A DNA stretch of 60,602 bases from Ilumatobacteraceae bacterium (GCA_024643255.1 JAHENF010000016.1:4024-64625); one strand, 5' to 3'. Shown: positions 33,992 to 45,800, counted from the stretch's first letter. Numbers and translations: made by a program. The notes: generated from the sequence alone by a model not told the origin.

Positions 33992-35770
33992 TCAGCCGGC
34001 GGGGCTGGGGTAGGAGGGTGGAGCTTCGCCCGGGGGCGGCTCGGCATACAGCGTCACCGCTCCGTCGGGGTCGAACAACTTCGAGTCCGACGGCCACTCG
34101 CCGGGGAGGTAGCGCTTGCCGCCGTCGACGAACGTCCACATGCCCGTGCCTTCCTTGCGGATCTCGTCGGGTCCGGTCGCGGCCGGGTCCCACCAGATCA
34201 CCGTGGCGTCGTCGACGCCGTTGTAGTCGGTCTCGGGCCAGTAGCCCTTGTCGCCCCACGTGAGGTAGGGCTGGCTGATCGCCTGCTTCGTGCCTGCGTA
34301 GGCGAACAGTGCATCGCGCCACGTCTGCGGTGTGAGGTCAGGCCCTGTCGCCTGCAACATCGCTGCGAGCAGCGTGTAGTTGGGCATCAGGAGACCGATC
34401 GTGTCCTTTGCCGGCGCTTCCTTGCCCATGAACCATTGGTACAACCCGTAGTAGCCGGCGACCTCCGGCGTGACCGGAGCGGCTCCATGCGTCACACCGA
34501 AGGCGTGGGCCCACTGGGTCTGATCGTACGTGCGCCCGAACGCGGTCAGGTCGGACAGCGCCGGAGCCACGATGACCCACTCCGGGAAGTACTCCTGTGT
34601 CGTTGCCTCGTTGGTGAAGTCGCGTGGCGCGATCCCGTCGCTCGCGAGGACCACCGTCGTGACACCCGACGACTTGAGCTTGGCGATGATCTGCGACGCC
34701 TGGGAGGGCAGCGTCCCCGGATCGAGCGTGTACGGCAGCACCTCGGCGACGTCGGCGCCGTCCTGCTTCATGCCGGCGACGAACGTGTCGGCGATCGTCT
34801 GCGATTCGGGACTCGAGGAGATGTAGACGTGGCCGAACTTGCGCGGCTGCGTGGTGAACGCCGGGTCGCCTGCATACTCGGCGTTGCCGCCCACCAACTG
34901 CTTGGCGATGAACTCGCGGTCGTGCGTCCGGGCCTGGGCGGCGCTGATCGCGAGGCCCCACACGTATGGATCGCGATCGGCATACCACTGAGGCGGCTGG
35001 CCGGGGGTGCACCCGATGCACATCACCTCGCGTGCGGCGAGCTCGTCGGCGAAGGCACTGGTGAGCGCAGGCCCGCCGAGCACGACGAACGGTTCGAAGT
35101 CCTCGGCGATGCGAACGGCGTCGGCGCGGGCGGTGACCTCGTCGTTGGCGAGTCCGGTGCTCACGTAGGTCTCGAGCTCGATCTTGCGGCCGTAGGTCTC
35201 GTAGAACTGGTCGAACATGCCGAGCATGTCACGGGCGGTCTGCTCGGACTCGGCGTTGGTGTCGTCAACTGCGACAGCGTCCGACAGGTAGTTGATGATG
35301 GGGTCGTTGTCGGGCCCCTGGTACTGGACCACCTTGATCGTGTCGGCGGTGACGCCGCGGGTGGTCGCCCCGCCGTTGTCGCCGGCGAATGGGGCGTAGC
35401 ACTCAGGAGCGAAGAACCACTGGATCGCGAGCTGGCCGGTCGTGGTGTCGCAGCGGTCGTCCCACGCGACGTCGATGCCCTGCGCCTCGGCCTGGCTGAA
35501 CGACAATGGATAGACGATGTCGCCACCTGCCGGCGGGGCGTCGGTGCTCTCGGGGGCCGTCTCGCCCGGCGTGGTGTCGGCCGGTGCGTCGGTGGTCACG
35601 GGGTCGGTCGCCGGAGTGGTCGGCTCCGTCGTCGAGGAGTTGCCGTCGTCTCCCCCCGAGACGACGATGAGGCCCACGACGGCGGCGACCACGAGCACGA
35701 TCGCGCCGATCGGACCCCACTTCTTCAAGTTGTTCGACGAACTGCCGCCTTCTGCCTGTGCTGGTTGCAT
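33992..35770 (-). CDS. Membrane-anchored branched-chain-amino-acid-type (Liv) ABC substrate-binding protein
   Basis: 592 residues, longer than the ~380-400 usual for LivJ-type proteins. The N-terminal 17 residues are followed by one span (18-38, IGAIVLVVAAVVGLIVV) and a Thr/Pro/Asp-rich linker to about 85. No lipobox cysteine is visible, so it is tethered by the span. Two periplasmic-binding-type lobes follow, with IKVVQYQGPDNDP as the first strand and FVVLGGPALTS near the cleft. Three bases separate its ATG from the TAG of the MFS-ATPase gene, and GGAGTAG provides the ribosome site. It is the last gene of a three-gene Liv-like transporter operon. The ligand is unknown. Confidence 0.85.
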   Translation of the reverse strand: MQPAQAEGGSSSNNLKKWGPIGAIVLVVAAVVGLIVVSGGDDGNSSTTEPTTPATDPVTTDAPADTTPGETAPESTDAPPAGGDIVYPLSFSQAEAQGIDVAWDDRCDTTTGQLAIQWFFAPECYAPFAGDNGGATTRGVTADTIKVVQYQGPDNDPIINYLSDAVAVDDTNAESEQTARDMLGMFDQFYETYGRKIELETYVSTGLANDEVTARADAVRIAEDFEPFVVLGGPALTSAFADELAAREVMCIGCTPGQPPQWYADRDPYVWGLAISAAQARTHDREFIAKQLVGGNAEYAGDPAFTTQPRKFGHVYISSSPESQTIADTFVAGMKQDGADVAEVLPYTLDPGTLPSQASQIIAKLKSSGVTTVVLASDGIAPRDFTNEATTQEYFPEWVIVAPALSDLTAFGRTYDQTQWAHAFGVTHGAAPVTPEVAGYYGLYQWFMGKEAPAKDTIGLLMPNYTLLAAMLQATGPDLTPQTWRDALFAYAGTKQAISQPYLTWGDKGYWPETDYNGVDDATVIWWDPAATGPDEIRKEGTGMWTFVDGGKRYLPGEWPSDSKLFDPDGAVTLYAEPPPGEAPPSYPSPAG

Positions 35771-35773
35771 GGT

Positions 35774-38704
35774 CTACTCCGTTCCCCCTGAGCGGGCGAT
35801 CGCGGCACCGGAGGTGCCGAGGTATGACTCGATGACGTCCGGGTGTTCCAGGACGTCGCTGGGCGGGCCGCTCGCGATGACGCGGCCCTGTTCGAGTGCG
35901 AGCAAGCGGTCGGACACCTCGGACACGAACGGAATGTCGTGTTCGACGATGACCAGACTCGCCCCCATCTCGTCGCGCAGGCGCCGAACGACCGGTGCCA
36001 GCGCCTCCACCTCGCGCTGGGCGATACCCGAGGTGGGCTCGTCCAGCAGGATCACCGCCGGCCGGTGCGCAACGAGGCACGCCAGGTCGACGACGCGACG
36101 GGTGCCGGTGGACAGCTCCCGAACGAATGCGTGGCGATAGTCGCCGAGGCCCATGAGCTCGATCAGTTCGTCGGTGCGCATGGCGACGTGCTGCTCGGAG
36201 TCGGCGGCCATCGGCAGATGGAGTGCCGCGACGAACACACTGCGACTGCCGATGAACCGTTCCTGGGCGATCGCGAGCGTGTCCTCGACGGTCAGCTCGG
36301 GGAACAACCGGGCATCCTGGAACGACCGGCCCAATCCGAGGTCGGCGCGTCGTGCGGCGCTCATCGCGGTCACGTCGCGCCCGTTGAGCAGGATCGTTCC
36401 GGCGGCGCTCGGGGTGAATCCGGACACGAGGTCGAACACGGTGGTCTTGCCCGCGCCATTCGGTCCGATCACGCCGACGATCTCGCCCGGCCAGATGTCG
36501 AACGTCGTGTTGTCGACGGCGCGGATGCCGCCGAAGCTCACCGCCAGCCCGCGGACGGAGAGGGCCGGCTGGGAGGTGCGGTCAGGGGCTGCACGCGGGG
36601 CCTCGTCGGCACCTGCGTCGGGGGCGGCCGCCGAGAGGAACACCGAGCGCAACAGGTCGGGGCGCTCGAGCAGTTCCTTGGTCGGGCCGTCGAACATGAT
36701 GGTGCCGCGCTCCATGAAGTACGCCCGTTCGGCGACGGTCAGCGCGACGTTGACGCTCTGTTCGACGAGGACCACGGTGACGCCGTCGTCGGCCATGCGG
36801 CGCACGATGGGCAGCAGTTGGCCGACGACGACCGGCGCGAGACCCAGTGAGAGTTCGTCGATCAGCAACACCTTGGGGCGCATCACGAAGCTCATCGCGA
36901 GTGCGAGCATCTGCTGCTGACCGCCCGACATGTTGGCCGCCGGCACACCGAGGCGGTCGGCGAGCACCGGGAACATGTGGAGCACCTCGGCGGTCGCCTG
37001 CTCGACGCCGGCCCGGTCGCGGCGGTTGGTCCAGCCGGCGAGTTCGAGGTTCTCGCGTACGGAGAGCGATCCGAACACGCCTTGGCCGCCGGGCATCTGG
37101 ACGATGCCGAGCGCGGCGATCTCGTTCGGAGGGGCATGCGTGATGTCGCGGCCGTCGAGCACGATGGCGCCCCGGTCGGCCTCGACGATGCCGCTGATCG
37201 CCTTCAACAGGGTGGACTTGCCGGCCCCGTTGGTTCCGAGCAGCGCCACGACCTCACCTTCGTCGAGGTGCAGGTCGATGCCGTGGAGCACCGTGCGGTT
37301 GTCGTAGCCGGCCTCGACACCGCGCAGCAGCAGGAGGTTGGTGTTGCCCTGCCGGCGGTCGTAGAGCACCTCGGATCGTGCAGCCGTCGACTGCCAGACC
37401 TGGGCGATGTCGTCGTCGATCACGTCGGCGACGCTGCGCAGGATGAAACTTCCGATCACGAACATCGGGATCAGGATCAGCATCCCGACCTCGATGCTCC
37501 AGTTGTCCGCCACCCAACCGATCATCGGCAGCACGGCGAGGCCGGGGATCACCCACAGCGATCCGATCGCGAAGCCGGTCGCCCGAGCGCGAGGCGGAAT
37601 CGCGAGCGAGAGCGCGGCGAGCACGCCGGGGCCGATGATCGCCAGCGCGGCCGAGATCACGCAGTTGAGTGCAACGGCGATGTAGACGTTCGGGGCGAAC
37701 GCAAATCCGGCTGACGCGACCGACGTCAGGATCGCAATCGACGCGACGAAGCGGATCAGGCCCTTGACGTTGCCGATGAACCGCCGGGTGGCGATGCGGG
37801 CGCCGACGACGAGCCCGACGAGCGCGAACGGCTCGGACACCGCAGCAGCGACACCTCGACCGCGCTCGTTGAGGCCGAACTTCTGGTCGTAGAGCAGTGA
37901 GGCGAGGGTGACGAAACCGATCAGCGACGTGGCGAGGAACGGCAGGCTCCACCAGATCCGCTCGAGCGACTTCACCTTGTGGGCGGTGCGCCAGCTCTCG
38001 GCAAACGACGGCGGTTCTTCCTCGGTGTCGATGATCTCCTGGGAGGCGCCCGTGGCGTGTCGTTCCCAGCGGCCCCGGGTGGGTTCGTGCAAGCGGGTGG
38101 CCATGACGGCGAAGATGACGGTCGGGATCACGAAGACCAGGAACGGCACCCGCCAACCGAAGTAGTAGGCGAGCAGACCGGCGCTCAGCGGGCCGACGAA
38201 CGCGCCGACGGCGTTGGCGGCGCGATGGAAGCTGTACACCCGGGACCGGGTTTCGACGGGGTAGTAGTCGGCGATCAGAGAGTTGTGCGTGGGATCGATG
38301 ACCGCCTTGCCGAGTGACGATCCCGAGCGGGCGATCGTGAGCAGGATGAGCCCGGTCGCGAGACCGGTCATGCCCGAGAAGGCGCCCCATGCGAGGGCCC
38401 CGACCACGACGAGTGGGATCCGATTCGTCTTGTCGGCGTACTGGGCGATCGGAACCTGCAGCGCGAGCGCGGCGATCGACGACAGGGCGACGATGCCGAG
38501 CGCGGTCTGGATGTCGATGCCGAAGGCGTCGCGGATCTCGGGGAGCAGGATGCCGAATGCCGTGCGATCGAGTTCGTCGACGGCGTTCAGGCCGAACAGC
38601 ACGAGCAGCGGGAACGCCGCTTCGCCACCGCACAATTCGCGCAGCCATGTCATCGGGTGGCGGACGCCGAATGCGAAGCGCTGCATCGTGCTCTGGTCGC
38701 TCAT
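35774..38704 (-). CDS. Triple fusion: MFS-like membrane domain + LivF-type ATPase + LivG-type ATPase
   Basis: 976 residues. Residues 25-425 form a 12-span major-facilitator-like region, with an R-containing loop at 91-96 (DKTNR) and a long central loop 208-250. Residues 458-690 are a LivF-like ATPase: Walker A GTNGAGKST (490-498), signature MSGGQ (592-596), Walker B VLLIDE (612-617). Residues 715-960 are a LivG-like ATPase: Walker A GPNGAGKTT (747-755), signature LSTGT (864-868), Walker B VILLDEP (884-890). A proline- and alanine-rich linker (692-712) joins the ATPases. One continuous frame holds all parts, and an ATGA overlap couples it to the permease gene. Liv ATPases are usually two separate proteins and never need an MFS module. 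Its role may be substrate release, regulation or anchoring. Confidence 0.88.
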   Translation of the reverse strand: MSDQSTMQRFAFGVRHPMTWLRELCGGEAAFPLLVLFGLNAVDELDRTAFGILLPEIRDAFGIDIQTALGIVALSSIAALALQVPIAQYADKTNRIPLVVVGALAWGAFSGMTGLATGLILLTIARSGSSLGKAVIDPTHNSLIADYYPVETRSRVYSFHRAANAVGAFVGPLSAGLLAYYFGWRVPFLVFVIPTVIFAVMATRLHEPTRGRWERHATGASQEIIDTEEEPPSFAESWRTAHKVKSLERIWWSLPFLATSLIGFVTLASLLYDQKFGLNERGRGVAAAVSEPFALVGLVVGARIATRRFIGNVKGLIRFVASIAILTSVASAGFAFAPNVYIAVALNCVISAALAIIGPGVLAALSLAIPPRARATGFAIGSLWVIPGLAVLPMIGWVADNWSIEVGMLILIPMFVIGSFILRSVADVIDDDIAQVWQSTAARSEVLYDRRQGNTNLLLLRGVEAGYDNRTVLHGIDLHLDEGEVVALLGTNGAGKSTLLKAISGIVEADRGAIVLDGRDITHAPPNEIAALGIVQMPGGQGVFGSLSVRENLELAGWTNRRDRAGVEQATAEVLHMFPVLADRLGVPAANMSGGQQQMLALAMSFVMRPKVLLIDELSLGLAPVVVGQLLPIVRRMADDGVTVVLVEQSVNVALTVAERAYFMERGTIMFDGPTKELLERPDLLRSVFLSAAAPDAGADEAPRAAPDRTSQPALSVRGLAVSFGGIRAVDNTTFDIWPGEIVGVIGPNGAGKTTVFDLVSGFTPSAAGTILLNGRDVTAMSAARRADLGLGRSFQDARLFPELTVEDTLAIAQERFIGSRSVFVAALHLPMAADSEQHVAMRTDELIELMGLGDYRHAFVRELSTGTRRVVDLACLVAHRPAVILLDEPTSGIAQREVEALAPVVRRLRDEMGASLVIVEHDIPFVSEVSDRLLALEQGRVIASGPPSDVLEHPDVIESYLGTSGAAIARSGGTE

Positions 38705-40815
38705 ACGGTGGCCCGATCATCGAGATCGTCGAAATCGTCGCGACGTCCTGCTGCGCTGTCGAGTTCCGGAACGGTCCCATTCGCTCCGACCGGCGCCGGG
38801 TCGATGGCTGTCCGCGAGCGTCGGTCGACGATCAGGGCGACCAGCCGGTCGCGCACCTTGACGACGAGGCTCGCCAGGCCACCCGGCAGGATGAGCAACA
38901 CGATCAGTACCCCGATCGCAGACGACAGCAGACGCCACTCCGGCGACGTGATGAACCACTCGCTGCCTCGCAGGAACACGGCGCCGAGGACCCCGCCGAA
39001 CAGTGATCCGAGGCCGCCGACGACGGCGGCCGTGAACACGTTCAGGCTCTCCTGGGCGGTGTAGCTGGTCAGGTCGAAGCTCTGGCTCAGATGCACGAAG
39101 AGACCGCCGGCGACCCCGGCCACCGCGCCCGACAGCGTGAACGCCGTCAGCTTCACCGGCACCGGTGACACCGAGAACGCCTGAGCGGCCAACTCGTTCT
39201 CGCGCAGCGCAACGATCGCCCGACCGGTACGGCTGTGGCGCACGCCGCGCAGTGCGAGGAACACGAGCGCGAGAACGGTCAGCGTGAACACGTAGAAGCG
39301 CGTCGGTGTGGAGATGTCGATGCGCCCGAACAGCGGGAGCCGCTCGACGCGCTCCTGTGGGATCCAGTCGAAGAACTGACGGTTGAGGAACCAGGAGTTG
39401 ACCGCGAGGGCGAAGACCAGGGTCGTGACGGCGAGGTAGAGCCCGCGCAGACGCAACGCTGGAAGGCCGACCACGAAGGCGGCGACCGCGCCGGCGACGC
39501 CACCGGCCACCAGCGCCAGCGTGATGTCGACGTTCCACGTGGTCGTGCACTTCGCGCTGACCGCTGCTCCGATCGCGACGAATGCCATCTGCCCGAGCGA
39601 GATCTGGCCGGCCCACCCCGACAACACGACCAACGACAGTCCGATGACTGCGAAGACGGCGACCGCGGTGGCCTTGATGATCTGATCGGTTCTCAGCATG
39701 ATCGGGATCAGGGCCAGCCCGACGATGACGAGAGTCGCGGTTGCGCAGCGCATGAGGCGAACCAGGGGAAGTCTGGCCACGGCGGGCTGCAGCGGACGGA
39801 TCTCATCGGCGAGCCGCCACCCGGCTGCCTCGTCACGGTCCGCTCGGCCGTACTGACGGCGTTGGAGAAGCAGGGCGACGAGGACGGCGACACCGATGAT
39901 CGGCATGACCAACAGCGGGCTGCTGGCATTCCACGACACGCCGTACTCGAGAACGCCGAGTGCGACTGCAGTGGTTGCCACCGTCGGCAGGTGTCGAAGG
40001 CGGCCGATGACGAGCGCGGCCAGGGCCTGGACCAGCGCGGTGAGACTCAGCGCTGCGCCGAGTGGAACCCCGAGGATGCCGGCTCGCAGGAACAGTGCGA
40101 GGAACGACAATCCGGCAGCGATCGCCCACACCAGCGTCGACAGCCAGGCGACGGGGATACCGAGCATCAGGGCCCGCTCGCTGCGCTCGGCTGATCCACG
40201 AATCGCCGTGCCGATCCGCGTCGCGCCGAGGAACACCGCAACGCCGATCATCGCCAACGGTGCGACGATCAACGCGATCAGGTCGTTGGCCGAGAGGATG
40301 AAGGTCCCGACGGTGAGCTTCCAGTCGAGCGGTGGAGGAATTCGCTGAGAGGCCGCACTCTGATCCCACATCCTGGGTACGAGCAGCGCACACGCCACCA
40401 GGAGCTGGGTGATGCCGATCGTCGCCACGGTGAGCACCAGTCGGGAAGCCTTGGCGAAGCGGCGAACGAATGCCAGCTCGACGACGGCTCCGAGTGCGAC
40501 CGCGGAGACGAGACCGACACCGAACCCGAACAGGTAGGGCAGGCCGGAGAAGACGATCAGACCGACGGCGAGCGAGGTCGGGACGAACCCGAGGTCGGCC
40601 TGAGCGAAGTTGATCACCCGGTTCGCCCGGTAGACGAGTGCCATCCCGACCGCGAGCAACGCGATCAGGAGTCCGAGCACGACCCCGCGGATCCAGGCGC
40701 CCGCGGGCATGCCGAAGAACACGAGTTGCACGGCCACGAGCCCGATCGCCGGCGCGAACTGGCTCGCCAAGCGTCTGGCGTTCGCGGCTCCCCAGCCGTT
40801 CACGGACACCCCCAT
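38701..40815 (-). CDS. Fused LivH-LivM-type ABC permease
   Basis: 704 residues from ATG at 40815; a TTG at 40827 would add four. The N-terminal half (about 25-330) is LivH-like: ALVYRANRVINFAQADLG near the second span and GSAERSERALMLGIP as the ATPase-coupling loop. The C-terminal half (about 350-655) is LivM-like: LSGWAGQISLGQMAFVAIGA and RTGRAIVALRENELAAQAF. Normally these are two ~300-residue proteins that pair in the membrane. Fusing them fixes a 1:1 ratio. The last ~50 residues are a polar cytoplasmic tail. It is the first clear gene of the Liv-like operon, overlapping the MFS-ATPase fusion by ATGA. Confidence 0.9.
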   Translation of the reverse strand: MGVSVNGWGAANARRLASQFAPAIGLVAVQLVFFGMPAGAWIRGVVLGLLIALLAVGMALVYRANRVINFAQADLGFVPTSLAVGLIVFSGLPYLFGFGVGLVSAVALGAVVELAFVRRFAKASRLVLTVATIGITQLLVACALLVPRMWDQSAASQRIPPPLDWKLTVGTFILSANDLIALIVAPLAMIGVAVFLGATRIGTAIRGSAERSERALMLGIPVAWLSTLVWAIAAGLSFLALFLRAGILGVPLGAALSLTALVQALAALVIGRLRHLPTVATTAVALGVLEYGVSWNASSPLLVMPIIGVAVLVALLLQRRQYGRADRDEAAGWRLADEIRPLQPAVARLPLVRLMRCATATLVIVGLALIPIMLRTDQIIKATAVAVFAVIGLSLVVLSGWAGQISLGQMAFVAIGAAVSAKCTTTWNVDITLALVAGGVAGAVAAFVVGLPALRLRGLYLAVTTLVFALAVNSWFLNRQFFDWIPQERVERLPLFGRIDISTPTRFYVFTLTVLALVFLALRGVRHSRTGRAIVALRENELAAQAFSVSPVPVKLTAFTLSGAVAGVAGGLFVHLSQSFDLTSYTAQESLNVFTAAVVGGLGSLFGGVLGAVFLRGSEWFITSPEWRLLSSAIGVLIVLLILPGGLASLVVKVRDRLVALIVDRRSRTAIDPAPVGANGTVPELDSAAGRRDDFDDLDDRATV

Positions 40816-40892
40816 GTCCCGCCGCAACCTAGTCGCGGGTGCGCGCCCAGCGATGGATCAGCGGGGGAGGGGACGGAACGGGGGGAACGCGG

Positions 40893-41015
40893 TCAGGAAC
40901 GGACCGGCTTGATCGGGGTCTGTCGCGGGGGAGTCGGCTTGACCGGTGTCAGCTTGGGTGGGGTCGACTTCATCGGAGGACGGTGGTCGTTGACCATCGA
41001 GGGGAAAGCTGCCAT
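40893..41015 (-). CDS. Possible 40-residue Lys/Pro/Thr-repeat microprotein
   Basis: An ORF of 40 codons whose second half reads as short TP-x-(K/R) repeats (KSTPPKL, TPVKP, TPPRQ, TPIKP). The DNA shows a matching ~30-bp period between 40903 and 40975. A TAGGTT box sits 6 nt before the ATG, which would give a leaderless transcript, and GCAAC/GTTGC arms (41028-41042) lie just upstream. It precedes the Liv-like operon on the same strand by 77 bp. It is too short for homology judgement; it could equally be a repeat-rich untranslated leader. Confidence 0.3.
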   Translation of the reverse strand: MAAFPSMVNDHRPPMKSTPPKLTPVKPTPPRQTPIKPVRS

Positions 41016-41138
41016 CCCGCGAACCTAGGCAACGGTTGTTGCGTGTCGATTTCGCGCTCGTGAACAGGCTGTGCTCGTGCGCGTGCTGATGGGGGAGCGG
41101 AACGTCGGCATCGACACTCGCGTTCAAGGACGGCACCG

Positions 41139-41279
41139 ATGTGCCGATACAGAGACATGCAGGAGTGGATCGAATTCGATGCGTCGAACGTCGTCTTGTG
41201 CAGCGTCGGCCGGGTGATGGGCGCCGTCGGCGCCTTCCTGATCGGCTGCATGATCCTGGCCGCCGTCGTCGGCCCCTAG
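41139..41279 (+). CDS. Small single-span membrane protein, 46 residues
   Basis: ATG at 41139 preceded by AAGGA with 8-nt spacing, a very good ribosome site, and ended by TAG at 41277. The peptide (MCRYRDMQEW...) has a polar N-terminus and one hydrophobic segment covering about residues 22-45 (VGRVMGAVGAFLIGCMILAA). Third positions are GC-rich as in real genes of this window. It stands alone between the Liv-like operon promoter and katG, and a hairpin follows. Function unknown; no family recognised. Confidence 0.5.
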   Translation: MCRYRDMQEWIEFDASNVVLCSVGRVMGAVGAFLIGCMILAAVVGP

Positions 41280-41320
41280 CCGATCATCCGACCGAGCGCA
41301 GAAACGCCGTCCGACGCGAC

Positions 41321-41355
41321 AGACGCCCCGCCGGAACGAGTCCGACGAGGCGTCT
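41321..41355. terminator. Hairpin terminator between the small membrane gene and katG
   Basis: Two 15-nt arms (41321-41335 and 41341-41355) pair at 13 of 15 positions around a 5-nt loop; the outer seven base pairs AGACGCC/GGCGTCT are perfect. The element lies between two convergent genes and could serve both. No T tract follows. Confidence 0.6.
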
Positions 41356-41389
41356 GCTCACCGCCATGGCTGGCGGACGGCGGAGATGG

Positions 41390-44081
<2,692 letters not shown>

Positions 44082-44088
44082 GGCGACC

Positions 44089-44120
44089 AGTCAAGCAGAC
44101 ATTCTGGACCAAGTCAAGAA
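44089..44120 (-). promoter_or_regulatory. furA promoter with FurA-box-like sequence
   Basis: Minus strand 44120-44101 reads TTCTTGACTTGGTCCAGAAT, which matches the TCTTGACT-N3-TCCAGAA pattern I recall from mycobacterial furA promoters. The first TTGACT (44117-44112) can be the -35 box; 17 bp later a second TTGACT (44094-44089) is in the -10 place. The GTG at 44081 is 7 nt farther with no ribosome site, so the mRNA is probably leaderless. Confidence 0.55.
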
Positions 44121-44127
44121 TCAGGTT

Positions 44128-44318
44128 GTGTCGGAAATGAGACCCACCGACGGTCTGGTCGATTCGCTGAGAGCAAATGGTGTCTGCTCCTCGTTGCACT
44201 ACCAGTTCGACCGGTACGCCGCCCTCGACGACACCGACGCGATGAAGGCAATCGAGCGCGCCTGGAGTCCGCTGGCCGCTCCGGCTGGTCCTCCGACGCG
44301 TCAGGAGGTGAGACGTGA
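44128..44318 (+). other. Coding-like segment with an apparent frame break (small gene remnant?)
   Basis: From GTG 44128 or ATG 44137 about 47 codons show strong GC-rich third positions (MRPTDGLVDSLRANG..., HYQFDRYAALDDTDAMKAIE). After about 44270 this frame loses that bias and runs on antisense through the next gene. The +1-shifted frame keeps the bias and stops at 44316-44318 (TGA). This pattern suggests a small divergent gene with a frameshift, or chance. No family recognised. Confidence 0.3.
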
Positions 44319-44328
44319 CCGGGTTCGA

Positions 44329-44850
44329 TCAGGCGCGTCGGGCCTGGGCCACGATGAACAACAGCGCACCGCCGAGCGCGGTGAGGAGCAGGGCGATGAG
44401 CGCGATGCTGCGCGATGCCTGTCCGGTCGCCGGGAGCGCCGCAGCAGCGGTCGTCGGCACCGCAGCGCCCGAACCGGCTGCCGAGGTCGTCGGTACTGCC
44501 GTCGTCGTCGTCGCGACGCTGCAATCGCCAACGGTCCAAGTGTCGCTGTAGACCGGCGTCGGGTCCTCGACGATGTAGACGTCCACGAGATGATCGCCGG
44601 CGGCATACGGGCTGAAGTCGTAGGTGCCCTGGCCCAGGTTCTGGCCAGCGAACGAATCGTCGATCAAGACGTCGTACGTCCCGACCAACGTTCCGTCGAC
44701 GATGGTGACCGTGATCACGCCCTGGCCGTCCACGCAGCCGGTCGCGACAGCGATTTGCGGGGGTTGGACGGTATTCCCGGCGGACGCCGGCGACGACAGC
44801 CCGAGCGCAACGAGCACGCCGACGACGAGCAGCCAAACAACTCGGGTCAC
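44329..44850 (-). CDS. LPXTG-type cell-wall-anchored surface protein
   Basis: 173 residues with GTG start. A signal peptide spans about 1-24 (VVGVLVALGLSSPASA-G). The mature domain (25-110) is a single beta-rich unit with two cysteines (40 and 110) that could pair. A Thr/Ala-rich stalk follows, then LPATG (139-143), a hydrophobic span (148-168) and the basic tail ARRA. That is the sorting signal for sortase to attach the protein to peptidoglycan. No sortase gene is in the window. The ligand or role is unknown. Confidence 0.85.
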   Translation of the reverse strand: MTRVVWLLVVGVLVALGLSSPASAGNTVQPPQIAVATGCVDGQGVITVTIVDGTLVGTYDVLIDDSFAGQNLGQGTYDFSPYAAGDHLVDVYIVEDPTPVYSDTWTVGDCSVATTTTAVPTTSAAGSGAAVPTTAAAALPATGQASRSIALIALLLTALGGALLFIVAQARRA

Positions 44851-45390
44851 CGCGGTACCGCCTCGACGATCGAATGAATCACGCAGAGCGACTTCTCCTG
44901 ACGCAAGGTGTCATCCGATACGACACTCCCGGAATGTAGCAGTGGCCGATGCTTCGCAACGTGACGAGTGGGTGACAGAACGGTCACCGCCTCACCCGCT
45001 CGCTGCGCACCGCGTGTGGGAGCGAATCCAGACCGGCCGCCGCCGGGGGATCGACATGGCGCAGGCCAGCGACATGACTGCTGGCGCTCCCGTTCGAACC
45101 GTCGTCGCCATCGTCCACCGGTGCCGGGCGGCCAAGGCGATTGAGCTGGCGATGCCGACGATTCCGGCCGGTCCTCCCACGACAAGATGAGCACGACCGA
45201 GAACGCGAGCGTGCCCGGCGATTTGTGCCCGTCCACGCAGACGGTTGGCGCATGTCGTGTACCTCGAGGAGGTCGTCGCAAGGTCACGCTCCGCAAGGAC
45301 GAGGCCAAGCGCATCCGGGCCGCGCCGTCGTGGAGGTCGGGCATCCGTGTCGGGGAACTCGACGAGCGATGATGCCGAGAAGTAGGCAGA
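44851..45390. other. 540-bp gap without a convincing gene
   Basis: Several overlapping frames are open here on both strands but none has consistent codon bias, a ribosome site and a sensible protein. A 61-codon frame at 45187-45372 (plus) has GC-rich third positions at both ends but not in the middle. The part next to 44851 must contain the promoter of the LPXTG gene. Confidence 0.5.
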
Positions 45391-45406
45391 ACCCCTGGTC
45401 AGGGGT
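45391..45406 (-). terminator. rnpB terminator hairpin
   Basis: ACCCCT (45391-45396) and AGGGGT (45401-45406) are perfect 6-bp arms around GGTC, lying 8 bp beyond the 3' end of RNase P RNA on the minus strand. The transcript continues TTCTGCC after the hairpin, only weakly U-rich. Confidence 0.55.
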
Positions 45407-45413
45407 AGGTGCA

Positions 45414-45800
<387 letters not shown>

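Noticed and set aside
33407-35791. 794-codon plus-strand frame opposite the binding-protein gene
   Set aside because: Antisense shadow; the minus-strand protein is a recognisable Liv-type binding protein.
45187-45372. 61-codon plus-strand frame before rnpB
   Set aside because: Codon bias breaks in the middle, no good ribosome site, and no similarity recognised; kept only as part of the gap entry.
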